Made by a program: the position numbers and the translations under genes
Notes under the pieces: generated by a model
Told to the model about the DNA's origin: nothing
Databases searched by the model: none
The model's input: the letters and a program-made list of their open reading frames with translations, nothing else
Origin: Acidimicrobiales bacterium
GTDB lineage: Bacteria > Actinomycetota > Acidimicrobiia > Acidimicrobiales > JAVJTC01
Direction: 5' to 3'
DNA length: 64,000 bases
Assembly (NCBI GenBank): GCA_040219085.1
Contig: JAVJTC010000021.1
Coordinates: forward strand, 1 to 64,000
Part shown: positions 25,083-34,481 of the stretch, piece by piece
Layout of the letters: each line of letters starts with the position of its first letter
Position numbering within the stretch: position 1 is the stretch's first letter

Positions 25083-26840
25083 ATGGGAAACGAGTGGGAG
25101 CTGGCGCATGAAATCAGCGAGCTTCTCGACCGGAAGCGGTCGCTGACCGCCAAGGAGGTCGTGAGGCTCCTCCAACACAAGGGGCTGCAGCTCGAAAAGT
25201 CGCAGGTGAACTCAGCGTTGTATTCCAACGGCGACATGTTCGCGAACGACGGTCAGACCCCTCCGCGGTGGCGCTTGAAGGCAGCGGCCGCCACACCGGC
25301 TGTGAAGCGGGATGAACCACAGCGAGGGCCGGCCAGCGTCCCGTCACGTCGGTCTACGTCCCGGCGTCGACTCTACGCATGGCAAGCAGAGGCGCTCGCA
25401 GCCTGGCAGGCGGCGGAGCACCGAGGCGTTGTCGAAGCGGTGACAGGTACCGGCAAGACAGTCGTCGGAATGGCAGCCGCCCGTGCTTCGATCGAGGTAG
25501 GGGGCCATGTCCTCGTGGTCGTGCCGTCGATCGAGCTGCAGCGCCAATGGGCGGATCAGCTCCGGTGCGAGATTCCGCGAGCGCGGGTGGGACTACTCGG
25601 GAACGGGCGGTCAGCAACGTGGGCCCGTTCCGACATCATCGTCGCCGTCGTGAACTCCGCCCGATCCCGCGACCTCGGCGACCCAGGCCGCGGGGCTCTC
25701 CTCGTCGCCGATGAGTGCCACAGGTACGGCTCCGTGGAGAACGCCAAGGCGCTCGATGAACGCTTCGCATGGCGGCTCGGGCTCAGCGCGACGTATGCAC
25801 GTTCAGACGACGGCAACGCCTCGCACCTCGATCCATATTTCGGGTCCACCTGCTTTGAGATGGGCTACGACAGGGCCATCGATGACGAAGTCACGGCCCA
25901 TTTCAAAGTTGCGCTCGTTGCTGTTCCCTTCGCTGCGGGGGACCGGGAGGCGTACGAGGAGGCGAACGACGCGGCCAACGATGCTCAGTGGTGGCTGATC
26001 GACAAGGGGCACGCCCGGGCCGAGCCATTCGGTGAGTTCATGAAGGACGTCCAGGCCCTCTCGGAGGAGTGGCACGGGAACCAAACCCTCAAGGCCCGGA
26101 TCTTCTTGAAGAACTTCGCGGAACGGCGCAGGATCCTTGCGGAGACGGCCACGAAGCGCGAGCACCTCGCACGCCTCGTCCAAAGCTTTCGTGAAGCTGA
26201 CCGGTCGATCGTCTTCACCCAAACCGTCGACGCTGCCGACGATGCTGCCCGTGCCCTCAGGGAGCATGACATCAGGGCGGAGCCGATTCACTCGAAGCTC
26301 GATGCTCAGCGACGCCGACAGGTCCTAGAACAGTTCGCGAGTGGCGGGCTCCAGGTCATCACGGCACCGAAGGTGTTGGACGAAGGCATCGACGTGCCGG
26401 CCGCCGACCTCGCAGTGATCCTGGCCGCGAGCAGGTCACGGCGACAGATGATTCAGCGGATGGGCCGCGTCCTTCGGCGCAAGGACGATGGGCGCCTTGC
26501 TCGATTCGCAATCCTCTACATCCACGACACCTCCGAGGATCCGGGACGGGGCGCACACGGCGAGTTCCTCGATGAAGTCACAACGGTTGCCGACGACGTC
26601 CGAGACTTCTCTCTTACCGCTCCTCGAGAAGAGCTGTGCGACTACCTCAACCAGATGACGCCCGGCTCTCCGCAGCCGGCACCACTCCTCGCGACCGCCG
26701 ACCATGCCTTCGTCATGCCGCCCCCACCCAGGCCGACGGATGGGACAGCTCAGAACCGCACGGGGGGAACGAAGACGGCAGGGCGCCTATTCGTCTCTCG
26801 CTCCGCTCCGCGCAGGCACAAGCCCCGGAAAGTCAGCTGA
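25083..26840 (+). CDS. Superfamily 2 helicase, XPB/RAD25-like
   Basis: The 585-residue product starts with a small winged-helix-like region (1-65), then a Ser/Arg linker and two RecA-like domains. Walker A is VTGTGKTVVG near residue 120, Walker B is VADECHRYG near 208 and motif III is LSATY. Motifs V and VI are DEGIDVPAAD and MIQRMGRVLRR near residues 430-460, and the protein ends soon after them in a basic tail. This is the layout of bacterial XPB-like helicases, several of which sit in defence or repair loci. It is followed after 111 bases by the giant helicase-nuclease on the same strand, so the two may act together. The weak ribosome site leaves the start slightly uncertain. Confidence 0.85.
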   Translation: MGNEWELAHEISELLDRKRSLTAKEVVRLLQHKGLQLEKSQVNSALYSNGDMFANDGQTPPRWRLKAAAATPAVKRDEPQRGPASVPSRRSTSRRRLYAWQAEALAAWQAAEHRGVVEAVTGTGKTVVGMAAARASIEVGGHVLVVVPSIELQRQWADQLRCEIPRARVGLLGNGRSATWARSDIIVAVVNSARSRDLGDPGRGALLVADECHRYGSVENAKALDERFAWRLGLSATYARSDDGNASHLDPYFGSTCFEMGYDRAIDDEVTAHFKVALVAVPFAAGDREAYEEANDAANDAQWWLIDKGHARAEPFGEFMKDVQALSEEWHGNQTLKARIFLKNFAERRRILAETATKREHLARLVQSFREADRSIVFTQTVDAADDAARALREHDIRAEPIHSKLDAQRRRQVLEQFASGGLQVITAPKVLDEGIDVPAADLAVILAASRSRRQMIQRMGRVLRRKDDGRLARFAILYIHDTSEDPGRGAHGEFLDEVTTVADDVRDFSLTAPREELCDYLNQMTPGSPQPAPLLATADHAFVMPPPPRPTDGTAQNRTGGTKTAGRLFVSRSAPRRHKPRKVS

Positions 26841-26951
26841 TGCCGAGCTCGCAGTCCTCGCCGGACGAGGTGGGGCGTGTGTCACGGCTCCCCGGTACCG
26901 CGCGTTACGTCGGCTCCAACCCGGCTGTTCTACGGTGCAAGAAGTCAAGCG

Positions 26952-29900
26952 ATGCAGATCGACTCGGAGTGGTGGGGCGTGGCAGAAGGAACGATTGAGG
27001 AGGGCCCGGATGGGCTCGACAACGTAGCCGCCCTCATCGACTTTCTCGAGGCCTACTACCGCCTTGCGCGACCTCCGATCCGAGACATCGCAGACTTCGG
27101 CGAGTTTCGAAGCCGTGAGTCCAATCTGCCCGACGGTCCAGGGGTGCATCTATCCCCGAGTGCAGACGCCTGGTTGACGGCAGAGCTCGTCCAACACCCA
27201 TCCAGGCCCGAGATCCCAGATCATCTTCTTGGCTGGATCGACAAGTCGCAGCTCTCGCCGCACCAGCCACCAGACATCAGCCTGGACGACGACGCCACCG
27301 AAGAAGCGCTCGACGCCGCGATTGCGTTGGATACTTGGATCGACAACGAGTGGGAGCAGTGGTCCCGACGCTGGAAGCGGGTCGAGCGGTCTCGCGTCTT
27401 CTACAAGGACCTCTATGCCGTCAGGTCTCGCCTCGAGCGGGACCAGGACAGCTTCGAGCTCGTCTGGGGGTTCGGGCGACTCCGTTGGACAGTTGAGCAG
27501 GGCCGCATCGACCACCCACTGGTCACAGTCCCGGTCACCATCGACGTCGACTCGAACGGGCGCCTTCAGGTCTCGCCGGATGGCGCCCCGGTTATCGAGG
27601 CGACGTTCCTCTCGGACGTGAAGCTTGCCGACCACGCAGGGTTCCTGAAGGTCCGGACTGACCCAGCAACACTCGATGTCGATATCTGGGGTCCGGAGGA
27701 GCGCGGTGCGCTTCTTGACCACCTCCTCCGCCTCATCGACCACGATGGCGAGCGTGACCCGACGGGCCCGGCCGCCGGGTCAGCGATCGTCCACGACGAA
27801 TGGGTCATCTACCTACGACGCCGCCAGGCCGACTACCTCGGCTTCCTCCAGGCTCAACGACAGCTCTATGAGTCGGGAGAGACCCCATCGCTCCCCTTCG
27901 CGTCACTCGTCACGGAGCGTCCGTCCGAGCTACCCATCGAGCTCTTCGAGTCGACATCCACATCCGCGACTCCACGCGACGACACCCTCTATCTACCCAA
28001 GGAGGCGAACAGCGAGCAGGAGCGCATCCTCAGGCTCGCCCGGGACCGGCCGGGCGTGACAGCCCAGGGCCCACCCGGAACGGGCAAGTCGCACACAATC
28101 GCGAATCTTGTCTGCCACTTCGTCGCTCAGGGGAAACGGGTCCTCGTAACGGCGGAGAAGGAACAGGCGCTCGCAGTTCTCAACGAAAAGCTTCCCCCGG
28201 CCGTGCGCGAGCTCTCGGTGACCATCGGCGGGGGCGGCACTGCAGCCAATACGGCGATGGAGCGTGCAATCAGCACGATTCAGGACAGGGTCTCGGCCTA
28301 TGACGAGCGCGAGGTAGCTCGCGACATAGATACATACGCGACCGAAATACAGGAAATCGACGCCACCGTGGCCCTCGCAACCAATCAGCTACGTGAGGCG
28401 CGAGCGGCAGAGACACAGCGCCTCACCGGAGCCTTCCCGGTTGGCGATCCGGCAACGCCCAGCCGGGTAGCCGAGTGGGTTGCGGAACACCAGGGCGAGC
28501 TGTCGTTCATCCCGGACGTCCTCCCACTCGACCGACCATCGGTTCTGGACCCCGGCGAATGGGCGACCCTGTTGGATCTCTTGGCGCATCTGGATGTCGA
28601 CGATGTCGCCGCATGCGCACTCGAGCGTCCGATACCCGCAGACCTCGCCTCCGGCGGCGAACTCGCCCGGCTTGCACAAGAACTTCGCGACCTGCGGTCC
28701 ACCCTCGCAACGGTCGAAGATGGCATTGAGTCCTGGGAACAACTCGATGCCGGGCACGAGATGCTGACAGGGCTCCACGAGGACGTCACCGAATGTGCCG
28801 ACTGGATGAGAAAGGTCAGTGGCACGTGGCTCGACAAGGTGCGCCAGGAGTCCGCTGCGGCCATCGGCCGCGGAGAGTGGCAGGAATTCGCCGACGGCAT
28901 CAGCGCCGCTCGGGAAGCGGCCGTCACGTTTCGACGACAGACAGCTGCGCACGAGGTGGCCGTTCCTGGCGATCGAGACCCTGAGCTGGATGAGGGCCTA
29001 CGGGATGCGCGGCAGCGGTATTCGGCCGGCAAGGGCGTGTCGTGGGTGCAGCGCACAGCATCACGTGCGCTCGACCAATGCACCGTCGACGGTCACCTTC
29101 CGAGGACGGCTGACGAGGTCGATCTTTGTGTCGCGGCACTCGACCGGCAGGACCGGCAGCGCGAACTCACACGGCGGTGGCACAACGGAACCAGCCGGGT
29201 CGGCGGGCCGGAGCTCGACGGCGGGCGCCCGGCTGAGGACGCTGTCCAAGAGCACCTCGACGGTCTCACCCGAGCGATCAACTGGATCCCGGACGAGTGG
29301 CCCGCCCTCTCCGAGCGAGTCCGCGCCATGGGAATCCAGTGTCCCGCAGACCCCGATGTCGAGGACCTCGACCGGCTGGCAGAGACGCTGGGCGTTGTGA
29401 GCCGGCGAGCCCGTGAACGCGCACTTACCGCCTACTTCGACGACCTGAGGCGATACCTCGCCAACAAGAGCGGCGGCGAAGTCTCACCACTTTGGAACGA
29501 GCTGCGCGAAGCCCTCGAAAGTGAGCGGTGGGAAACGTGGGACCAGACGGTAAGCGAGGCTGCGCGCCTCGCAGCGCTGGAAACCAGAGCGGAACGTCGC
29601 CGGCAGCTGAGCGATCGCTTGCACGAAGTTGCTCCGAAGTTCTTGAGACAGCTCGAGACGATGGGCCAGCCCGACCTTCCCCAGCCAAGCATCGTCGAAC
29701 GCGCATGGACCTGGCGCCAACTCGAATGCTGGCTCGATTCGATTGCTGCACTTCCGTCGACTGGCGAACTCCAGCGGCAGTTGGAGCACTTGGCACGCCA
29801 ACGCCGCACCGCCATGGAGCGGCTCGTTGCTGCGAAGGCATGGAGAGGGCTCGCTCGGAACTTCACAGACGCCAATCGCATGGCCCTGAACAAGTACCTC

Positions 29901-32039
29901 ACGGCCGTGAAGCGCTACGGGAAGACAGGCGGCAAGTACGCAGCCCGGTGGCGGCGCGAGATGCGGGACGCGCTCAACGAGTCCAAAGATGCTGTTCCCG
30001 TCTGGATCATGCCCATCAGCCGGGCGCTGGAGAGCTTTCGCCCATCGTCGCCCACTCCCTTCGACGTCCTGATCGTCGATGAGGCGTCGCAGATCGGCCT
30101 CCTCGGGACTCCCGTTCTTGCTCTTGCGAACCGAGCGATCGTGGTCGGCGACGACCAGCAGACGAGTCCGGAGAACGTCGGACTCGAGCGGCAGGGAGTA
30201 TTCAACCTGATCGATGCCCATCTGAACGAGGTGCGCGATTCGCGCACTCTCTTCGACGGCGACAACAGCCTCTATGACGTGTCGAAGCAGAAGTTCCCCG
30301 AGGTCGTCTCACTCCGCGAACACTTCAGATGCCTACCGGCGATCATCCGGTTCTCGAACGGTCGCTACTACGGCGACATGATCCCACTGCGGGACAGGGC
30401 ACCTTCTCCGAGCTGGCAGCCGCTCGGCACTGTCTTCGTTCCCGATGGATTCCGGGACGGCGACGTCAACGAGCCCGAGGCACTCGCGACCGTCGACCTC
30501 ATCGCGGAGCTCATCGCCGACAGAGACTACGACGGGATGACCTTCGGCGTCATCGCACTGCTCGGCAAGCGACAGTCGTTGAGGGTTCAGGAGCTTCTCA
30601 TCGACCGCCTCGGCCCCGAAGTCCTCGAGGAGCGCCGGATCCGCTGTGGCGAAGCGGCGGACTTCCAGGGTGATGAGCGCAACGTGATCGTGTTGAATAC
30701 CGTCGTCGATCGCCCCGAGGGTCGACGCATCGGAACGTTCACCGACCGCAAGTCTGAGCGACGAATGAACGTGGCCGCGAGCCGGGCGAAGGATCAGATG
30801 TGGGTCGTCCACTCGATCCCTCCCGAGGACTTCCCGAATGGCGACCCTCGCGCAGAGCTCATCCGTCACTGCACGGACCCATCAGCGCTCGACGAGACGA
30901 TGGCGAACCTCGACGAGCTGACGGAGTCGCCCTTCGAGTCAGCTGTCCTCCGCGAGATTCTCGAGCGGGGCTACCGGACCGTGCGGGTCCAGCACGAGGT
31001 TGGGCACTACCGGATCGACATCGTGGTCGAAGGACCGAGCCGGTCTCTAGCCGTCGAATGCGACGGCGACCGGTGGCACACCGCTGATCAGTGGGACGCC
31101 GACCGGGCCCGTCAGCAGATCCTCGAGCGTGCGGGATGGACGTTCGAGCGGATTCGCGGAAGCAGCTTCTATCGAGACCGCAAGGCGGCGTTGGAACCGT
31201 TGTGGGCAAGGCTCGATGAGCTCGAGATTCCCACCGGCGACTGGGCGAGCGGCGGTGTGGAGCTCTCAACGCGACGAGTTGCCCCCACCATGGCCGAACG
31301 GCGCGAGATCGACCCACCTGAGCCGGTCGGTACGCCGGTGGCTTCTTCGGTCGAACCGGGACCGCAGCCGCCTAGGCTCGCAACAGAGGCCATCGCCGCA
31401 GCGACAGAGGTCGAACACGCTCCCTCCGCTCCTGACGACGCTGCTCCTGCAATAGCGCCCCCGACTCGCGAGGTGGCGCCCGAGCTAACCGAGGACCTCG
31501 ACCCAGGATCCTTGAAGAAGAGCAGCAGGCTGCTCTCGGAGTATTCGCCATGGACACCGCGGTCGCTGCACTCGGTGCACGATGGCGCCATCTCCCGGAT
31601 AGGCGAGGAGCTCGTCGAGATCGCGTCAGCCGAGGGCCCGATGCACGTCCTCTTCTTGTTCCAGGTACATGCCAAGGCATCAGGAAACCGCAGGGTTGGC
31701 CGCGAGATGAGGAGGTTCTATCTCGACGCATTCCGTGCGCAAGAGCAGCGTGGCCATCTCTCCACGCTCAACGACGACGTGGAGGACGACCTCGAGAAGA
31801 CAGTCGTCGTTCCGGGCCGCCCGTTCGTCATCGTGCGGCAACTCGGTCCTCGCCAGATCCACGAGGTTCCCCGAAGTGAGATCAAGACGCTCGCGGAGTC
31901 ACTCGGCTTCAGCGGACGGCTGAACGAGTCTGAGCAGCGGCACGTTCTTCGGGAGTACGGCTTGAAGAAGCTCACCCAGAAGACGGAGCACTACCTCGAC
32001 GGGTGCATCGCCTATCGGTGGTCCCCACCGAACTTCTAG
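26952..32039 (+). CDS. Giant SF1 (UPF1-like) helicase with Vsr/DUF559-type nuclease and DUF3320-like tail
   Basis: The 1695-residue product has, in order, an N-terminal regulatory region of the DUF4011 kind (about 1-360), Walker A AQGPPGTGKSHT near 373, a long helical insertion (about 430-1000), Walker B LIVDEASQIG near 1040, and motifs with DFQGDERNVIV and MNVAASRAKDQ near 1240-1275. A Vsr/DUF559-type nuclease follows (about 1320-1420; YRIDIVVEG, AVECDGDRWH), then a DUF3320-like C-terminal region. The helicase-plus-Vsr order is that of Hhe-type single-gene anti-phage systems. The start at 26952 is chosen because upstream in-frame sequence is intergenic in character. It overlaps the convergent nuclease gene by four bases. 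Confidence 0.85.
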   Translation: MQIDSEWWGVAEGTIEEGPDGLDNVAALIDFLEAYYRLARPPIRDIADFGEFRSRESNLPDGPGVHLSPSADAWLTAELVQHPSRPEIPDHLLGWIDKSQLSPHQPPDISLDDDATEEALDAAIALDTWIDNEWEQWSRRWKRVERSRVFYKDLYAVRSRLERDQDSFELVWGFGRLRWTVEQGRIDHPLVTVPVTIDVDSNGRLQVSPDGAPVIEATFLSDVKLADHAGFLKVRTDPATLDVDIWGPEERGALLDHLLRLIDHDGERDPTGPAAGSAIVHDEWVIYLRRRQADYLGFLQAQRQLYESGETPSLPFASLVTERPSELPIELFESTSTSATPRDDTLYLPKEANSEQERILRLARDRPGVTAQGPPGTGKSHTIANLVCHFVAQGKRVLVTAEKEQALAVLNEKLPPAVRELSVTIGGGGTAANTAMERAISTIQDRVSAYDEREVARDIDTYATEIQEIDATVALATNQLREARAAETQRLTGAFPVGDPATPSRVAEWVAEHQGELSFIPDVLPLDRPSVLDPGEWATLLDLLAHLDVDDVAACALERPIPADLASGGELARLAQELRDLRSTLATVEDGIESWEQLDAGHEMLTGLHEDVTECADWMRKVSGTWLDKVRQESAAAIGRGEWQEFADGISAAREAAVTFRRQTAAHEVAVPGDRDPELDEGLRDARQRYSAGKGVSWVQRTASRALDQCTVDGHLPRTADEVDLCVAALDRQDRQRELTRRWHNGTSRVGGPELDGGRPAEDAVQEHLDGLTRAINWIPDEWPALSERVRAMGIQCPADPDVEDLDRLAETLGVVSRRARERALTAYFDDLRRYLANKSGGEVSPLWNELREALESERWETWDQTVSEAARLAALETRAERRRQLSDRLHEVAPKFLRQLETMGQPDLPQPSIVERAWTWRQLECWLDSIAALPSTGELQRQLEHLARQRRTAMERLVAAKAWRGLARNFTDANRMALNKYLTAVKRYGKTGGKYAARWRREMRDALNESKDAVPVWIMPISRALESFRPSSPTPFDVLIVDEASQIGLLGTPVLALANRAIVVGDDQQTSPENVGLERQGVFNLIDAHLNEVRDSRTLFDGDNSLYDVSKQKFPEVVSLREHFRCLPAIIRFSNGRYYGDMIPLRDRAPSPSWQPLGTVFVPDGFRDGDVNEPEALATVDLIAELIADRDYDGMTFGVIALLGKRQSLRVQELLIDRLGPEVLEERRIRCGEAADFQGDERNVIVLNTVVDRPEGRRIGTFTDRKSERRMNVAASRAKDQMWVVHSIPPEDFPNGDPRAELIRHCTDPSALDETMANLDELTESPFESAVLREILERGYRTVRVQHEVGHYRIDIVVEGPSRSLAVECDGDRWHTADQWDADRARQQILERAGWTFERIRGSSFYRDRKAALEPLWARLDELEIPTGDWASGGVELSTRRVAPTMAERREIDPPEPVGTPVASSVEPGPQPPRLATEAIAAATEVEHAPSAPDDAAPAIAPPTREVAPELTEDLDPGSLKKSSRLLSEYSPWTPRSLHSVHDGAISRIGEELVEIASAEGPMHVLFLFQVHAKASGNRRVGREMRRFYLDAFRAQEQRGHLSTLNDDVEDDLEKTVVVPGRPFVIVRQLGPRQIHEVPRSEIKTLAESLGFSGRLNESEQRHVLREYGLKKLTQKTEHYLDGCIAYRWSPPNF

Positions 32040-32968
32040 CCTTCGACGCACCACGACAACCGCCGAGACTCCGCCGACCCGACGGCCACGAGTGGCGGTA
32101 GGCCGTCTATCTCGAAGTCCTCATGCAGAGCCGGGGCGCCATACAGGCCCCCCATCGCCCGGGCGAGGCGCCCGAAGAACGCGAGGAGCTCATCGCCGGC
32201 CGCGGCGACCTGCTCGGCGTACGCTGTCCCTTGGCGGCGCGCAGAGGGCAGCAGGTCATCCTTCCGCTTGAGTTCCATTACAACGAGACGTCGATCTTCT
32301 GGACGGACGCCGACCAGGTCGACGCGTTGCCCGCTCGGTAGTCGCCACTCGTTGCAGACGAACAAGACGCCGTCGAGCGGCAGTGTCAGGCGCGATCGCA
32401 ATGCCGCCGACATCATCGAGATGGAGAACTGCTCCTCGGGCTTCACCTCTGCCCTTGGGGCCTCGACGCGCCAGCTGGCGACAGCAGTCGCCAACTCGAT
32501 CGGGTCTACGGACAAGCCGCTGGAAGAAGTCACCTCCCTGCCGATCCCCACCAGCTTCGGCGAAGTCGGAGCGAGAGGGACAACCGTCAGGCCCCGTTCA
32601 GCCGGGCGGAGGTAGACCGGGCTACCGAGCTCCGCCTCGTAGCGGTCAAGGAACAGACGCACGTCGGCCGTCGCCTCCAACAGCTGCAGTGACCTCCAGT
32701 GTCCTGTTCGCACGGGCGGCCTGATCTCATTCGGCTCATTGCATTGGGCGGCCCCCCTCTTCCGCCAAACCTGAGCCCCGCGACTCCTCCGGTCGACCTT
32801 TTCGATGCCGACCTCGTGCGCCATGTTGCTCAGTGCGATAGCGAACTGCGACCGGTCTACATTCGGGTGAGCTCGCATGACGCTCGGATGCTCGATCACG
32901 TCGTGAGAGGTGAACTCGTCAGGAAGGTCACGGAGCGCCTGTGCCACAAGCTCGGGGCGGATGATCAC
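32036..32968 (-). CDS. Winged-helix-like and PD-(D/E)XK nuclease protein
   Basis: The 310-residue product has an N-terminal helical region like a winged helix (about 1-70; DEFTSHDVIEHPSV) and a C-terminal nuclease domain. The nuclease core is GQRVDLVGVRPEDRRLVVME followed by LKRK near residue 225, the D...ExK pattern with a strand in between. After it are a Tyr/Gln helix (GTAYAEQVAAAG) and a closing WCVEG. It is a predicted DNA nuclease or DNA-binding relative. The start is GTG at 32968. It is convergent with the giant helicase and overlaps its stop. The 176-base gap to the NucS-like gene upstream gives no clear promoter. Confidence 0.75.
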   Translation of the reverse strand: MIIRPELVAQALRDLPDEFTSHDVIEHPSVMRAHPNVDRSQFAIALSNMAHEVGIEKVDRRSRGAQVWRKRGAAQCNEPNEIRPPVRTGHWRSLQLLEATADVRLFLDRYEAELGSPVYLRPAERGLTVVPLAPTSPKLVGIGREVTSSSGLSVDPIELATAVASWRVEAPRAEVKPEEQFSISMMSAALRSRLTLPLDGVLFVCNEWRLPSGQRVDLVGVRPEDRRLVVMELKRKDDLLPSARRQGTAYAEQVAAAGDELLAFFGRLARAMGGLYGAPALHEDFEIDGLPPLVAVGSAESRRLSWCVEG

Positions 32969-33144
32969 GGCCGTGCTCTCATTGCGCTCAGATTCCTGCT
33001 GACGATGCCCCGGCCACTCGCCGGCAGCGCCGACACGTGTTCACCGTCCCCGATTGCAGCGCGAGGTGCTGCTACCGGCTCCGGCAGTTCCCAGACATCT
33101 CGGCTACCAGAAGCTTCGAGACTCAAGTGCCCACCAGACCTTGT

Positions 33145-34467
33145 TCAGCTGTCGTCGGAGTGGGTGACGCGCGAGGCGAGCACATCCACATCGAGCCGCT
33201 GCTGGGGATCCGCTGAACCATCTTCGAGGAACTGGACTCCTTCCGCCTCGAGACGCCTCCGGCACTCCTCCGGACCCCCTCCATCTTGTGACCTCCATCC
33301 AGGAGGAACTGCACCACGCACATTGAGAACGCGATGCGGGTTCGGGAAGTCATCATTGTTGGCTGCCATGTTGCCGATCGACATTGCGGCGGACGAGCCC
33401 CCAATCGCCACTCTCGAGAGATCTCCGTAGGTGGTCCACTCCCCTGGCTCCACACAGGCTGCGATCTTCGAAATCGTCTCGAAGTTGGCTTTCGCGCCAT
33501 TGTCGGGCGCGTCCTCGTCCGGCAGCTCTGAGAGGAAGTCAACGTAGAGAGCGGCGATCTCCATGAGCTCCGGGCCGGAGTACCACCGGTTACCAGATGG
33601 CCCGAGCGCTGACTCCACCGACTCAGCCGTGACCCCGTCGAAGAACTCCGCGAACGCTTCTGGGCCGTGGTTGACGCGCAGGCCCTTTCCCGCCTCGGGC
33701 GTCAGCACAATGAGGAACCGGTTGCGGTGACTGGCGGGCGTGATCATGATGCTCCGCGTGTAGGGGCGCGGGAAGAGACCCGCCTGCTGGGCTGCGTCGA
33801 CAATGCAATCGAAGCCTTCTTGGAGCCCTGCGCTCGCTGCAAGAGCGCGGATGTCGTCGACGGAACGCTTCTTGGTCTTCTGCTTCGTCGGCTGGTCCTC
33901 TTCGTCCTCGATCACCTCGCGCACGAGGAGCTGCTCGCCGCTCGCGAGCTCGAACACCTCGAAGGAGATGACCCTCAGTGGAAGGTCGAACGCTGCAACA
34001 AGGTTCGCGACGCGCTCCAGCCCAGGGTCTACCCCGGCACCGGCGACGATGATCGCGATCTCCCGCTCGTCCTCTTCGTCGTTGGCCAACTGGGTATCGA
34101 CTGCAGACATGACGTCGGTAGGCCCCGCAAGCTTCCCTGCACCAGATGCGCAGAGCTCGCGTAGAGCCTCTCCGTCGAGATCCCTGATGCTGGCTGCGTA
34201 GTCGAGCGCCTGCGCGACGACCTCCCGGTAGAGACGGTCGCGCTTGAGTTCGACGACGACCCAGCGATCATGCACGTCGAGGCAGAGCAGGTCGAGGTAT
34301 CCCCCATCGACCTTCAGCTGCCGGCCCACTACCCGGAGGCCATCCGAGAGCATCGTGGGGTTCGCCGCCACCCAGTCCTCGAAGTCGAGCTCCTTGGCCA
34401 TCGCTGACCGCTCGACCCGGCTCGGCTGATCATCGCCGACAGCCCATATCCGCACTTGTGAGGCCAT
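33145..34467 (-). CDS. NucS-like nuclease fused to an alkyltransferase-like (ATL) domain
   Basis: The 440-residue product has two DNA-acting ends. Residues about 20-95 match the NucS/DUF91 nuclease core: YLDLLCLDVHDRWVVVELKR gives D...ExK, followed by the VAQALDY helix. Residues about 330-425 match the DNA-binding domain of O6-alkylguanine methyltransferase: WTTYGDLSRVAIGGSSAAMS, then NPHRVLNVRGAVPPGW. The reactive cysteine of the PCHRV motif is replaced by proline, which makes it an alkyltransferase-like domain able to bind but not repair. The middle segment (about 190-320) is unassigned. The inferred job is cutting DNA at alkylated or modified bases. It is 14 bases downstream of the EEP gene and is probably co-transcribed. 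The start at 34467 is chosen by domain layout. Confidence 0.8.
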   Translation of the reverse strand: MASQVRIWAVGDDQPSRVERSAMAKELDFEDWVAANPTMLSDGLRVVGRQLKVDGGYLDLLCLDVHDRWVVVELKRDRLYREVVAQALDYAASIRDLDGEALRELCASGAGKLAGPTDVMSAVDTQLANDEEDEREIAIIVAGAGVDPGLERVANLVAAFDLPLRVISFEVFELASGEQLLVREVIEDEEDQPTKQKTKKRSVDDIRALAASAGLQEGFDCIVDAAQQAGLFPRPYTRSIMITPASHRNRFLIVLTPEAGKGLRVNHGPEAFAEFFDGVTAESVESALGPSGNRWYSGPELMEIAALYVDFLSELPDEDAPDNGAKANFETISKIAACVEPGEWTTYGDLSRVAIGGSSAAMSIGNMAANNDDFPNPHRVLNVRGAVPPGWRSQDGGGPEECRRRLEAEGVQFLEDGSADPQQRLDVDVLASRVTHSDDS

Positions 34468-34481
34468 AACCGGAGGGTAGG

